From assembly GCA_009929055.1 (NCBI GenBank), contig SABI01000132.1:1-6820 (forward strand): a stretch of 6,820 nucleotides of DNA. Reading direction: 5' to 3'. The position numbers were made by a program, and so were the translations under genes. This DNA is from Spirochaetia bacterium. GTDB taxonomy: Bacteria > Spirochaetota > Spirochaetia > Sphaerochaetales > Sphaerochaetaceae. Of this stretch, positions 1 through 5,818 are shown one piece after another; within the stretch, counting starts at the first letter, position 1, and each line of letters begins with the position of its first letter. The notes below the pieces were generated by a model. It saw nothing but the letters and a program-made list of their open reading frames with translations. It ran no database searches and was not told the DNA's origin.

Positions 1-828
1 CCCTATTGCAAAGTAGTGAATAAACCCTACGATCATGTGGTCAGGCAATACAGCTTTTAATCCTTGAATAGCAATTAAAATGATAAGGCCAATAATAAAA
101 CGACCTATTTTTTTTACTATTGTGCCATCTGTTTTGTAATCAAGAGATTTCTCAGCTAAAGAAAATCCAATATACCCACCACCTAGTAGGCTTAACAATT
201 TAACTACATCAGTATATCCAATGGGGTCACTAATTCCCCCTTCAATAGTGAATACAAGGATGAAAGCTAATAGAGAACTTATTACACCAACTATCATGGT
301 GAAAGAGATTAAAGTTGCCTTGTTATCGTATATTTTATCAAAAATAGGGTATAAAAGGGCGGTTCCCCCAATTCCTAAGGCAAGTCCTGCAAAGACATCA
401 AGGGGCCAATGAACTCCTAGATACATCCTTGAGATTGCTACAAGTGCGATAGCAAGAGCACTCAAGATAGAGATAATTCTCTTTTTGAAAGTATAGGAGA
501 GAGAATAGTAGAATGAAGCAGCACCGGTTGTGTGTCCTGAGGGGAACGAATACCCTGTTGCTGTTTGAACTCTTTTGCCTTTAATTTCTTCAATAACTTG
601 AAAAGGCCGTGGAGCCTTTACTAGTGCCTTTATTACCCCCATTGCAATATCGACAAATGCAAGGGCAGAGAATATAGCAAATCCTTTCTTTTTAGAATAG
701 TTCCATATGAAATAAGCTACAACTATAATAAATATAGTCTCTTCTCCAAGCATTGTAAGTAGATTCATAAGAGTATCGAGAAAAGGGGATGCGATAGATT
801 GAAAAAATTCCATAATACTTAACTGCAT
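1..828 (-). CDS. PAP2-family membrane phosphatase, 3' end outside window
   Basis: An open frame of 276 codons runs without a stop to the left edge, so the C-terminus is missing. It shows the three PAP2 (type 2 phosphatidic acid phosphatase) signatures in order. Motif 1 is K67-x6-R74-P75, motif 2 is PSGH at 96-99, and motif 3 is SR at 133-134 with H140, followed by WPLD. By family knowledge the two histidines and the motif-3 arginine bind and attack a phosphate ester. Hydrophobic stretches near 29-42, 49-66, 101-112, 119-133, 144-160, 172-195 and 243-256 indicate a polytopic inner-membrane protein. Likely substrates are phosphatidate, undecaprenyl pyrophosphate or similar lipid phosphates; the sequence does not decide. 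The start at 828 is chosen because AGAAGG (835-840) lies six bases upstream; an ATG at 813 has no such site. The gene is divergent from tRNA-Asp. Confidence 0.93.
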   Translation of the reverse strand, partial: MQLSIMEFFQSIASPFLDTLMNLLTMLGEETIFIIVVAYFIWNYSKKKGFAIFSALAFVDIAMGVIKALVKAPRPFQVIEEIKGKRVQTATGYSFPSGHTTGAASFYYSLSYTFKKRIISILSALAIALVAISRMYLGVHWPLDVFAGLALGIGGTALLYPIFDKIYDNKATLISFTMIVGVISSLLAFILVFTIEGGISDPIGYTDVVKLLSLLGGGYIGFSLAEKSLDYKTDGTIVKKIGRFIIGLIILIAIQGLKAVLPDHMIVGFIHYFAIG

Positions 829-857
829 ATATCACCTTCTTTAATTAAGATGACTTG

Positions 858-887
858 AGTATAACAGATAGTGGTCTTAACAGGCAA
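858..887 (-). promoter_or_regulatory. Putative sigma-70-type promoter of the PAP2 gene
   Basis: Read on the minus strand, TTGCCT (882-887) is followed after 18 bases by TATACT (858-863), which is one base from consensus. The -10 is preceded by TGT, giving an extended -10 (TGTTATACT). The start of transcription would fall near 851, leaving a leader of about 22 bases that includes the AGAAGG ribosome site. The -35 overlaps one copy of the repeat at 883-891. Prediction from sequence only. Confidence 0.5.
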
Positions 888-914
888 TAAGATACACTTA
901 TGGCAATAAGTGTA
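883..914. repeat. Operator-like palindrome plus direct repeat upstream of the PAP2 gene
   Basis: A perfect 9-bp inverted repeat, TACACTTAT (893-901) and ATAAGTGTA (906-914), flanks a GGCA centre. The nonamer GGCAATAAG occurs twice, at 883-891 and 902-910, with a 19-bp period (about two helical turns). The second copy overlaps the palindrome and the first overlaps the proposed -35 of the PAP2 gene. A T-run does not follow the hairpin on either strand, so it is unlikely to be a terminator. The position fits a binding site for a dimeric regulator of the PAP2 gene; the protein is unknown. Confidence 0.5.
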
Positions 915-938
915 AATAAAAAAAATATTGAAGAGGTA

Positions 939-967
939 TTGACAAAAAACTTCTTACGGTGTAATTT
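939..967 (+). promoter_or_regulatory. Putative promoter of tRNA-Asp
   Basis: A perfect -35 hexamer, TTGACA, lies at 939-944. Two -10 registers are possible: TGTAAT at 960-965 (one mismatch, but a short 15-base spacer) or TAATTT at 962-967 (weaker match, ideal 17-base spacer). Either would start transcription about 8-10 bases before the mature tRNA 5' end at 983. The exact -10 is uncertain; the -35 and its position are convincing. Confidence 0.6.
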
Positions 968-982
968 CTCCATGCTACTCAC

Positions 983-1056
983 GAGGGTGTAGCGAAGCTG
1001 GTTATCGCGACGGCCTGTCACGCCGTAGATCGCGGGTTCGAGTCCCGTCACTCTCG
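983..1056 (+). tRNA. tRNA-Asp (anticodon GUC)
   Basis: A complete 74-base cloverleaf can be folded by eye. The acceptor GAGGGTG (983-989) pairs with CACTCTC (1049-1055) with one G-U. The D stem GCGA pairs with TCGC. The anticodon stem ACGGC (1010-1014) pairs with GCCGT (1022-1026) around the loop CTGTCAC, with anticodon GTC at 1017-1019. A five-base variable loop follows, then T stem GCGGG/CCCGT with loop TTCGAGT. The discriminator at 1056 is G, the known identity base of tRNA-Asp. The next bases are CCT, so the CCA end is not encoded and must be added by a CCA-adding enzyme. It has its own promoter upstream and a terminator immediately downstream. Confidence 0.97.
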
Positions 1057-1060
1057 CCTA

Positions 1061-1104
1061 AACTGCTCTGGGGTAATTCCTAGGGTAGTTTTTTTTTATT
1101 TTTT
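1061..1104 (+). terminator. Intrinsic terminator of tRNA-Asp, just upstream of mnmA
   Basis: Bases 1061-1072 pair with 1079-1090 in an uninterrupted 12-bp stem (three or so G-U pairs) around the six-base loop GTAATT. Nine T's (1089-1097), an A and six more T's follow. This is a textbook rho-independent terminator four bases after the tRNA discriminator base. It ends only 17 bases before the mnmA start codon, so it could also act as a leaky terminator or attenuator for mnmA. Confidence 0.85.
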
Positions 1105-1121
1105 CGGATAAGAAGGAACAT

Positions 1122-2186
1122 ATGAAAATATTAGTAGGCATGAGCGGAGGAATAGATTCTTCGGCAGCAGCGTTATTATTACAACAAGCAGGGCATGAAG
1201 TAATTGGGGCCACGATGTCCTTATATAACCCAAATAACCCTATTAGTTCCAATATGAGCGGCTCTGCATGTTTTGGTCCTAGTGAAAAACACACCATAGA
1301 AGAGGCAAAAGCTGTATGTGAAAAGTTGAAAATTCCGTTACATATACTCGACTGCTCAGCTCAATATGAGAAATTTGTCTTAGATAATTTCACTAATGAA
1401 TATAAAGAGGGACGAACCCCAAACCCATGTGTCTTGTGTAACTCATATATTAAATTTGGGGCACTATTGGATGAAGCAAGAAAAAAACAGATAGATTTTG
1501 ACTACTACGCAACAGGCCATTATGTGAAAATTGTCGAGATCAATAATCGTCTCGCTTTAGCTATGGCAGATGATGCTAAGAAAGACCAAAGCTATTTCCT
1601 TTACCGATTACGACAAGATCAGCTTAGTAATATCATCTTCCCATTAGGGGAAATGACTAAATCTCAAAGCCGTGAACTTGGGATGAAGCATGGTTTTTTT
1701 GGCTCTGAAAAGAAAGAAAGCCAAGATTTTTATAGTGGAGATTATGTAGAACTCATTAATTGGCCCGATAAAGTTGGCCAGATTTTCTCTTCTAGTGGAA
1801 AGCTATTAGGTTCTCATAATGGGTATTGGAACTACACAATAGGACAGCGTAAAGGGCTTGGCATTTCAGCTGATAGACCTCTTTACGTCCTTAGTTTAGA
1901 CTCTTCAACCAATACAGTAGTTGTTGGGTATGAAGAAGAGACCTATACCCATACCCTCATTGCTCACAGCCCTTCGTGGATGGCTATTGAGCGTCTCAAT
2001 GAACCGATAGAAGTAATTGCTAAAATTAGATCTACTTCTAAAGGAGCTCGTGCAATCATACGGATGGAAAAAGAGGGGAGAGTGAAAGTTTCATTCGTTG
2101 AAAAGCAACAAGCAATCACAAGCGGACAATCGGTAGTCTTTTATAATGAACAAAAAATTATCCTTGGTGGAGCTATTATTGCTTAA
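1122..2186 (+). CDS. mnmA: tRNA-specific 2-thiouridylase MnmA, variant cysteine layout
   Basis: This 354-residue protein matches the usual MnmA length and domain order. An N-terminal PP-loop ATP pyrophosphatase carries SGGIDSS at 8-14, with ATGHY at 130-134 and DQSYFLYRL at 155-163. A central domain has IGQRKGLGIS at 240-249, and a C-terminal beta-barrel follows. By family knowledge it activates U34 of tRNA-Lys, -Glu and -Gln with ATP and inserts sulfur at C2, in the cytoplasm. The first active-site segment reads NPCVLCN (101-107), giving C103 and C106, where E. coli has Asp99 and Cys102. The segment that normally holds the second cysteine (SxD/ESQDxCF type) reads ESQDFYSGDY (199-208), with no Cys. 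Other cysteines are C50, C66 and C78. The start at 1122 follows AAGGA at 1113-1117. No strong private promoter is visible. nagB follows 56 bases downstream. Confidence 0.93.
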   Translation: MKILVGMSGGIDSSAAALLLQQAGHEVIGATMSLYNPNNPISSNMSGSACFGPSEKHTIEEAKAVCEKLKIPLHILDCSAQYEKFVLDNFTNEYKEGRTPNPCVLCNSYIKFGALLDEARKKQIDFDYYATGHYVKIVEINNRLALAMADDAKKDQSYFLYRLRQDQLSNIIFPLGEMTKSQSRELGMKHGFFGSEKKESQDFYSGDYVELINWPDKVGQIFSSSGKLLGSHNGYWNYTIGQRKGLGISADRPLYVLSLDSSTNTVVVGYEEETYTHTLIAHSPSWMAIERLNEPIEVIAKIRSTSKGARAIIRMEKEGRVKVSFVEKQQAITSGQSVVFYNEQKIILGGAIIA

Positions 2187-2228
2187 TACTTTTCATTGTG
2201 GTTAAATCAAAAGGGAAAGAGAATCAGA

Positions 2229-2235
2229 TAAGGAG
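2229..2235 (+). promoter_or_regulatory. Ribosome binding site that fixes the nagB start
   Basis: TAAGGAG lies seven bases before the ATG at 2243. The same frame could be opened at a GTG at 2198, adding 15 residues, but that codon has no ribosome site. The extra residues also lie outside the region that matches E. coli NagB, so 2243 is preferred. Confidence 0.85.
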
Positions 2236-2242
2236 CTATTTT

Positions 2243-3040
2243 ATGCGAGTAATAATTCAAGATGATTACAAAAAAATGACTATTTGGACAGCAAAATATA
2301 TTGCCGATGCAATAAATTGTTGTAAAGCACAGAGCAAGAAAGAATTTGTCCTCGGCCTACCAACAGGCTCTTCTCCTATAGGGGTCTATAAAGAACTTAT
2401 TAAAATGCATAAAGCAGGAGAGGTAAGTTTTAAAAATGTTGTCACCTTTAATATGGATGAATATATTGGCCTTAATCCTGATCACCCACAAAGTTATCAT
2501 GCGTTTATGTGGGATCATCTCTTTTCTCATGTAGATATCCCTAAAGAGAACGTCAATATCCCAGATGGCAATGCAAAAGATATTGAAGCAATGTGTAGTG
2601 AATATGAAGCGAAGATAGCAAGCTATGGTGGAATAGATTTATTTCTGGGTGGAGTTGGAATTGATGGCCATATTGCCTTTAATGAACCATTCTCATCTCT
2701 CTCTTCTGGTACTCGAATAAAGAGTCTCACTCATGATACAAAGATAGCAAACTCTCGCTTCTTTGATAATGATATAACCAAAGTCCCATCTACTGCAGTA
2801 ACTGTAGGGGTAAAGACTATTACAGACTCTAAAGAAGTAGTCCTCCTCATTAACGGGTATGCAAAGGCAAAAGCACTATGGGCAACAGTAGAGGGCCCTG
2901 TAAGCCACACCTATACCTGTAGTGCCTTGCAGATGCATCCTAAAACAATCATCGTATGTGATGAAGATGCTACAGTTGAATTAAAAGTGGGGACCTATAA
3001 ATATTTTAAGGACATAGAACAAAAAGAACTACTTCCTTAA
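2243..3040 (+). CDS. nagB: Glucosamine-6-phosphate deaminase NagB
   Basis: The 265-residue product is almost exactly the length of E. coli NagB (266) and aligns with it without obvious gaps. It converts glucosamine-6-phosphate to fructose-6-phosphate and ammonia, the last step of amino-sugar catabolism, in the cytoplasm. With the start at 2243 the catalytic residues fall at the E. coli numbers: D72 in FNMDEYIG, then D141, H143 and E148 in GIDGHIAFNEP. Residues known to bind the allosteric activator N-acetylglucosamine-6-phosphate in E. coli are also present: S151, S152, R158, K160 and Y254. A similarly regulated hexamer is therefore likely (inference). The phosphate-loop segment is LGLPTGSSPIG at 37-47. 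It probably shares an mRNA with mnmA. No nagA or sugar transporter is in the window. Its stop overlaps the convergent phosphodiesterase gene by 12 bp. Confidence 0.97.
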   Translation: MRVIIQDDYKKMTIWTAKYIADAINCCKAQSKKEFVLGLPTGSSPIGVYKELIKMHKAGEVSFKNVVTFNMDEYIGLNPDHPQSYHAFMWDHLFSHVDIPKENVNIPDGNAKDIEAMCSEYEAKIASYGGIDLFLGGVGIDGHIAFNEPFSSLSSGTRIKSLTHDTKIANSRFFDNDITKVPSTAVTVGVKTITDSKEVVLLINGYAKAKALWATVEGPVSHTYTCSALQMHPKTIIVCDEDATVELKVGTYKYFKDIEQKELLP

Positions 3041-3838
3041 TCCTTTCTGAGTTGCTACTTTAAGTAAAAGAGATGCATTGTCACTCATTATTGTGTCTAC
3101 CCCCATATCATAAAGGGTATGCATCTCTTTTTCATCATTAATAGTCCACACCATAATTATTGCCCCTCTTTTATGGAACTCTTCAATAAAGTTAGGAGTT
3201 ATAACCTGTATCCCCCACTGCTTTACAGGAACTTGGAAAACAAGGGTTCTTGATGAAGAGAATTGTGTAGGAAGAAGGTGTAGCTTTTGCCTAAGAAGTA
3301 GTGATAATACCTCGACTGTAGTGACGCTTGTGAGGATGGAGGGGGTTTTTTCTCTCATTGTTTGTAGATGCGCTAAATGAAAAGAAGCACATAATACTCT
3401 ATTCTGGGCATGATGAGAATCAACAACATCAGTAAAAGCTTTTACAATTGCTGGGTTCTTACTTTTTAAATCGACATTAAAACGCTGCCCTTTACATGCT
3501 TCTAAGGCTTCATCGAGTGTAATCATCTTCACCCCTTTGCCTCTGAAAGGATGAGAGAGCCCCCCATCAGTGGTGAATGTATATCCAGCATCGAGAGCTT
3601 TTAATTCAGCCAAGGTATACTCTTCTACAAGACCTGTCCCATTTGTATTTCTTTCTAAGGTATTGTCGTGCCAGATGACAACTTTTCCATCTTTCGTAAG
3701 ATGAACATCTGTTTCAATGACATCAACACCCATCTTTGAGGCAGAAAGGAATGCATCGAGGGTGTTTTCTGGAAAAGAGTGAGAGTCTCCCCTATGGGCA
3801 ACTACTCGTGGCCTTGGTTCTAAAAATGGTTCATTCAT
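3029..3838 (-). CDS. Glycerophosphodiester phosphodiesterase (GDPD family, cytoplasmic UgpQ-like)
   Basis: The 269-residue protein has the GDPD TIM-barrel signature. It shows AHRGDSHSFPENT at 14-26 (H15, R16, E24, N25), IETDVHLTKDG at 41-51 (E42, D44), WHD at 56-58 (H57, D58), NVDLKSK at 121-127, and a C-terminal VWTIND (230-235) with GVDTIMSD (246-253). Enzymes of this family hydrolyse glycerophosphodiesters released from phospholipids to glycerol-3-phosphate and an alcohol, using a divalent metal. There is no signal peptide, so it is probably cytoplasmic like UgpQ rather than periplasmic like GlpQ. The usual E-x-K of the barrel reads D123-L-K125. The start at 3838 shares one base with the trmJ stop (TAATG) and has AGAGG seven bases upstream inside trmJ, so it is translationally coupled. 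A 13-bp inverted repeat lies within its last 35 codons. Confidence 0.93.
   Translation of the reverse strand: MNEPFLEPRPRVVAHRGDSHSFPENTLDAFLSASKMGVDVIETDVHLTKDGKVVIWHDNTLERNTNGTGLVEEYTLAELKALDAGYTFTTDGGLSHPFRGKGVKMITLDEALEACKGQRFNVDLKSKNPAIVKAFTDVVDSHHAQNRVLCASFHLAHLQTMREKTPSILTSVTTVEVLSLLLRQKLHLLPTQFSSSRTLVFQVPVKQWGIQVITPNFIEEFHKRGAIIMVWTINDEKEMHTLYDMGVDTIMSDNASLLLKVATQKGLRK
3066..3132 (+). terminator. Candidate nagB terminator inside the convergent GDPD gene
   Basis: A perfect 13-bp inverted repeat pairs AAAAGAGATGCAT (3066-3078) with ATGCATCTCTTTT (3119-3131). A fifth T follows, giving five T's at 3128-3132. It begins 25 bases after the nagB stop, where a terminator is expected, and no other hairpin is visible there. 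Because each arm is A-rich outside and T-rich on the opposite strand, it could act in both directions. Against it are the 40-base loop and the stem's low GC content. The loop can form a competing TACCC/GGGTA stem. Confidence 0.4.
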
Positions 3839-4590
3839 TATTGTACCTCTTCTTTAGTGGTAGAAATATCTTTGTATACTTTTATTTTAGCTATTTTCTT
3901 AAACATCTTTTCTATCTTAATTGCCTCTTTCTCACTTAATGTTGCCCTTGCAAGGATTTCTAAAAAGAATCGTTTCACCTCTTCTTGCTCATTTCCTTTA
4001 TAATACCCAATTGATTCGAGAGATTGGGTCATACTATTACTTACTTCATCAATTCGTTCATTCTTAATTTGTTCGAACCCTTTAATATCGTTTAAATTAC
4101 GAAAAAGGGTATAGGTGATTACCTGTACTGCTTGAGCTAAGTTTAATGAGCCAGCAGAAGTTGCAACTGAAGGAATATTAACCCCCATGTGGCACAGATT
4201 AAGTTCCTTCTCTGTTAATCCATCAGCTTCTCTTCCAAAAACTATTGAAACTTTTCCTAATCCTGTTTGACTAATCCTTTCTGCCAGTTGTTCAGGTAGA
4301 AGTGAAAAATACTTTCTCTTCTTACCCCTTCTTCTTGAAGCTCCCACAACAAGGAGGCTTTCACTAATAGCCTCTTCTAAACTTCTATAGCGGGTATGGT
4401 GTTCCCAAATGCTAAAAGCATGGACAGCAAGAGTTCTGATTCGCTCTTCATCATATACTTTGTCTCCTATGATAGAGAGACGAGTCATCCCCATCGTTTG
4501 CATAGCTCGGCAGGTTGAGCCAATATTTGCCCCATCTTGTGGTTCAACTAAAATAATTTCAATTCTCTCTAAAGGGTTTGTATGTTCCAT
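3838..4590 (-). CDS. trmJ: TrmJ-like tRNA 2'-O-methyltransferase (SPOUT/TrmH family)
   Basis: The 250-residue product is close in length to E. coli TrmJ (about 246), with a SPOUT domain in residues 1-165 and a helical C-terminal tail of about 70 residues. The three SpoU/TrmH motifs are clear: GANIGSTCRAMQTMG at 20-34 with R28; VSIVFGREADGLTEKEL at 114-130; and IPSVATSAGSLNLAQAVQ at 139-156, which with motif 2 builds the knotted S-adenosylmethionine site. TrmJ methylates the ribose of residue 32 in several tRNAs. The family also contains other rRNA/tRNA methylases, so the exact target is inferred. The residue stretch RRRGKKRK (86-93) is strongly basic and suits RNA contact. An in-frame TAA stops just upstream of the ATG (two codons before), so no earlier start exists, yet there is no clear ribosome site; see the promoter entry. 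It is followed by the coupled GDPD gene. Confidence 0.9.
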   Translation of the reverse strand: MEHTNPLERIEIILVEPQDGANIGSTCRAMQTMGMTRLSIIGDKVYDEERIRTLAVHAFSIWEHHTRYRSLEEAISESLLVVGASRRRGKKRKYFSLLPEQLAERISQTGLGKVSIVFGREADGLTEKELNLCHMGVNIPSVATSAGSLNLAQAVQVITYTLFRNLNDIKGFEQIKNERIDEVSNSMTQSLESIGYYKGNEQEEVKRFFLEILARATLSEKEAIKIEKMFKKIAKIKVYKDISTTKEEVQ

Positions 4591-4598
4591 AGTTTATC

Positions 4599-4627
4599 TT
4601 GATAACAGATATTGCCTTGTTTTCCAA
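4599..4627 (-). promoter_or_regulatory. Putative trmJ promoter, near-leaderless
   Basis: On the minus strand, TTGGAA (4622-4627), a 17-base spacer and TATCAA (4599-4604) with a TGT extension form a reasonable promoter. Only eight bases separate the -10 from the trmJ ATG at 4590, so transcription should start within about 0-3 bases of the start codon. This agrees with the lack of a ribosome site. The -10 lies within a TTATC-TT-GATAA inverted repeat at 4594-4605. Confidence 0.45.
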
Positions 4628-4640
4628 GCTGTCATATAGT
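4612..4640 (+). promoter_or_regulatory. Putative promoter of the AI-2E family gene, near-leaderless
   Basis: TTGCCT (4612-4617), a 17-base spacer and TATAGT (4635-4640, one mismatch) point rightwards. The -10 ends five bases before the ATG at 4646, which places the start of transcription at or next to the start codon. It overlaps the trmJ promoter: this -35 sits in the trmJ spacer. The same TATTGCCT context occurs at the proposed PAP2 -35. Confidence 0.45.
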
Positions 4641-4645
4641 AAGGC

Positions 4646-5818
4646 ATGGTAGAAAAACCACAAATCGTAAAAGATGGTAAGAAAACAGCTCTTTATATTA
4701 TCGCTGTAGTCCTTGTTCTTGCTGTGTTCAAGCTAGCAGAATCTGTCTTACTTCCCCTCATCATCTCCTTTTTCATCTTTCTTTTATTTAATCCTATGTT
4801 AAATAGAATGGAGAAGATGAAAATTCCCCGTTACTTAGGTGTCCTTATTGTTATGGTACTTTTGCTTGTTGGTCTTTTTGTAGCAGGGTGGTTCTTTTTC
4901 TTCTCAATTGATCGACTAGTTCAGCGACTTCCGATGTACATACGAAGATTCTCTGTTATCGATATATGGCTCTCAGAAAAGCTTAATCTTGACTCTGGTA
5001 CAAGTTTCCTCTCAATTTTGAATTTTGACTGGGCAGGAATCATCCTCTCATCCCTCTCGAGTCTCTCAGGAAGAGCTATCTCTGTTGTCTCTCGAGCTGG
5101 TCTTATTTACATCTTCGTCCTTTTTCTTCTACTTGAGCGACAATCACTCATTCCAAAGTTGAAAGTAGCAATCCCTAATGGCAAAGGGATGAAAGTTGCT
5201 GTGATGTTTGAAAGGGTAAATAGACAGATATCACGGTATTTATTACTAAAAACGGTAATAAGTTTAGCAACAGGTGTTTTATTTTATCTATCTTGCTTGG
5301 CAACAGGACTCGATTTTGCCCTCATTTGGGGTGTTCTTGCTTTTATTTTCAACTTTATCCCTAGTATTGGCTCCATTATTATCACCGCTTTGACTATGGT
5401 AATGGCTCTCTTACAATTTTTCCCTAATTGGGCAAATATTCTTTATGTAGCAATTTTGATGATTTCTATCCAAATGGTTCTAGGGAATATTCTAGACCCT
5501 CGCATCCAAGGTATACAACTTAATTTATCACCATTTATCATTCTCACTTCTCTCACCCTCTGGGGCTATATTTGGGGAGTTGCCGGAATGTTCTTAGCAG
5601 TACCTATTATGAGTATTCTCCAAATTGTGTTTGCCAATGTGAAGAGTCTTAAACCTTTTGCCGTCCTCGTGGGAAGTGGCAGAAGCTATAGAAAAGTTCT
5701 TGCTCAAGAACAAAAAAGAAATAAAGAAAAAGCTCGACGCCAAGATGAAAGAGAAAAAAGAAAAGAGGCTCGAATTAAACATGCTCATGAGCATGATGAT
5801 ACAGAGTCTCCTGCATGA
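4646..5818 (+). CDS. AI-2E family (UPF0118) membrane transporter-like protein
   Basis: The 390-residue protein has the layout of the AI-2E/UPF0118 permease family. Two early membrane helices lie at about 14-30 and 33-50, then one near 62-87. A hydrophilic segment follows at about 88-147, and more helices near 149-163, 199-219, 222-238, 240-258, 264-280 and 296-328. Family landmarks are FNFIPSIGSIIITA (235-248), GNILDPRIQG (280-289) and the glycine-rich WGYIWGVAGMFLAVP (306-320). Family members have been linked to autoinducer-2 export or to ion/proton antiport, so the substrate here is unknown. Residues 348-383 form a highly charged Lys/Arg/Glu tail ending in HAHEH, probably a cytoplasmic helix. 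A TAA codon lies two codons upstream of the ATG, so no longer N-terminus is possible. The AAGG at 4641-4644 is too close to serve as a normal ribosome site. It overlaps the next gene by four bases. Confidence 0.9.
   Translation: MVEKPQIVKDGKKTALYIIAVVLVLAVFKLAESVLLPLIISFFIFLLFNPMLNRMEKMKIPRYLGVLIVMVLLLVGLFVAGWFFFFSIDRLVQRLPMYIRRFSVIDIWLSEKLNLDSGTSFLSILNFDWAGIILSSLSSLSGRAISVVSRAGLIYIFVLFLLLERQSLIPKLKVAIPNGKGMKVAVMFERVNRQISRYLLLKTVISLATGVLFYLSCLATGLDFALIWGVLAFIFNFIPSIGSIIITALTMVMALLQFFPNWANILYVAILMISIQMVLGNILDPRIQGIQLNLSPFIILTSLTLWGYIWGVAGMFLAVPIMSILQIVFANVKSLKPFAVLVGSGRSYRKVLAQEQKRNKEKARRQDEREKRKEARIKHAHEHDDTESPA

Noticed and set aside
221..412. Plus-strand frame of 63 codons inside the PAP2 gene
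   Set aside because: The opposite strand carries the PAP2 motifs without interruption; this frame is its shadow.
893..930. Hairpin 893-914 as a transcription terminator
   Set aside because: On the plus strand it is followed by A's, and on the minus strand by mixed sequence; the T-rich side precedes the hairpin on the minus strand. An operator is a better fit.
845..1051. Minus-strand frame of 68 codons over the tRNA region
   Set aside because: It begins in the antisense of tRNA-Asp (MTGLEPAIYGVTG is the usual mistranslation of such a tRNA) and runs across the promoter region; it is a well-known annotation artefact.
1058..1297. Minus-strand frame of 79 codons opposite the start of mnmA
   Set aside because: Antisense to a strongly supported gene, with no ribosome site and no recognisable protein features.
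2198..2242. GTG start giving NagB 15 extra residues
   Set aside because: No ribosome site there; a strong TAAGGAG precedes the ATG at 2243 and E. coli NagB aligns from that Met.
3736..3939. Plus-strand frames at 3736-3939 and 4409-4639
   Set aside because: Shadows of the GDPD and trmJ genes; low-complexity translations without family features.
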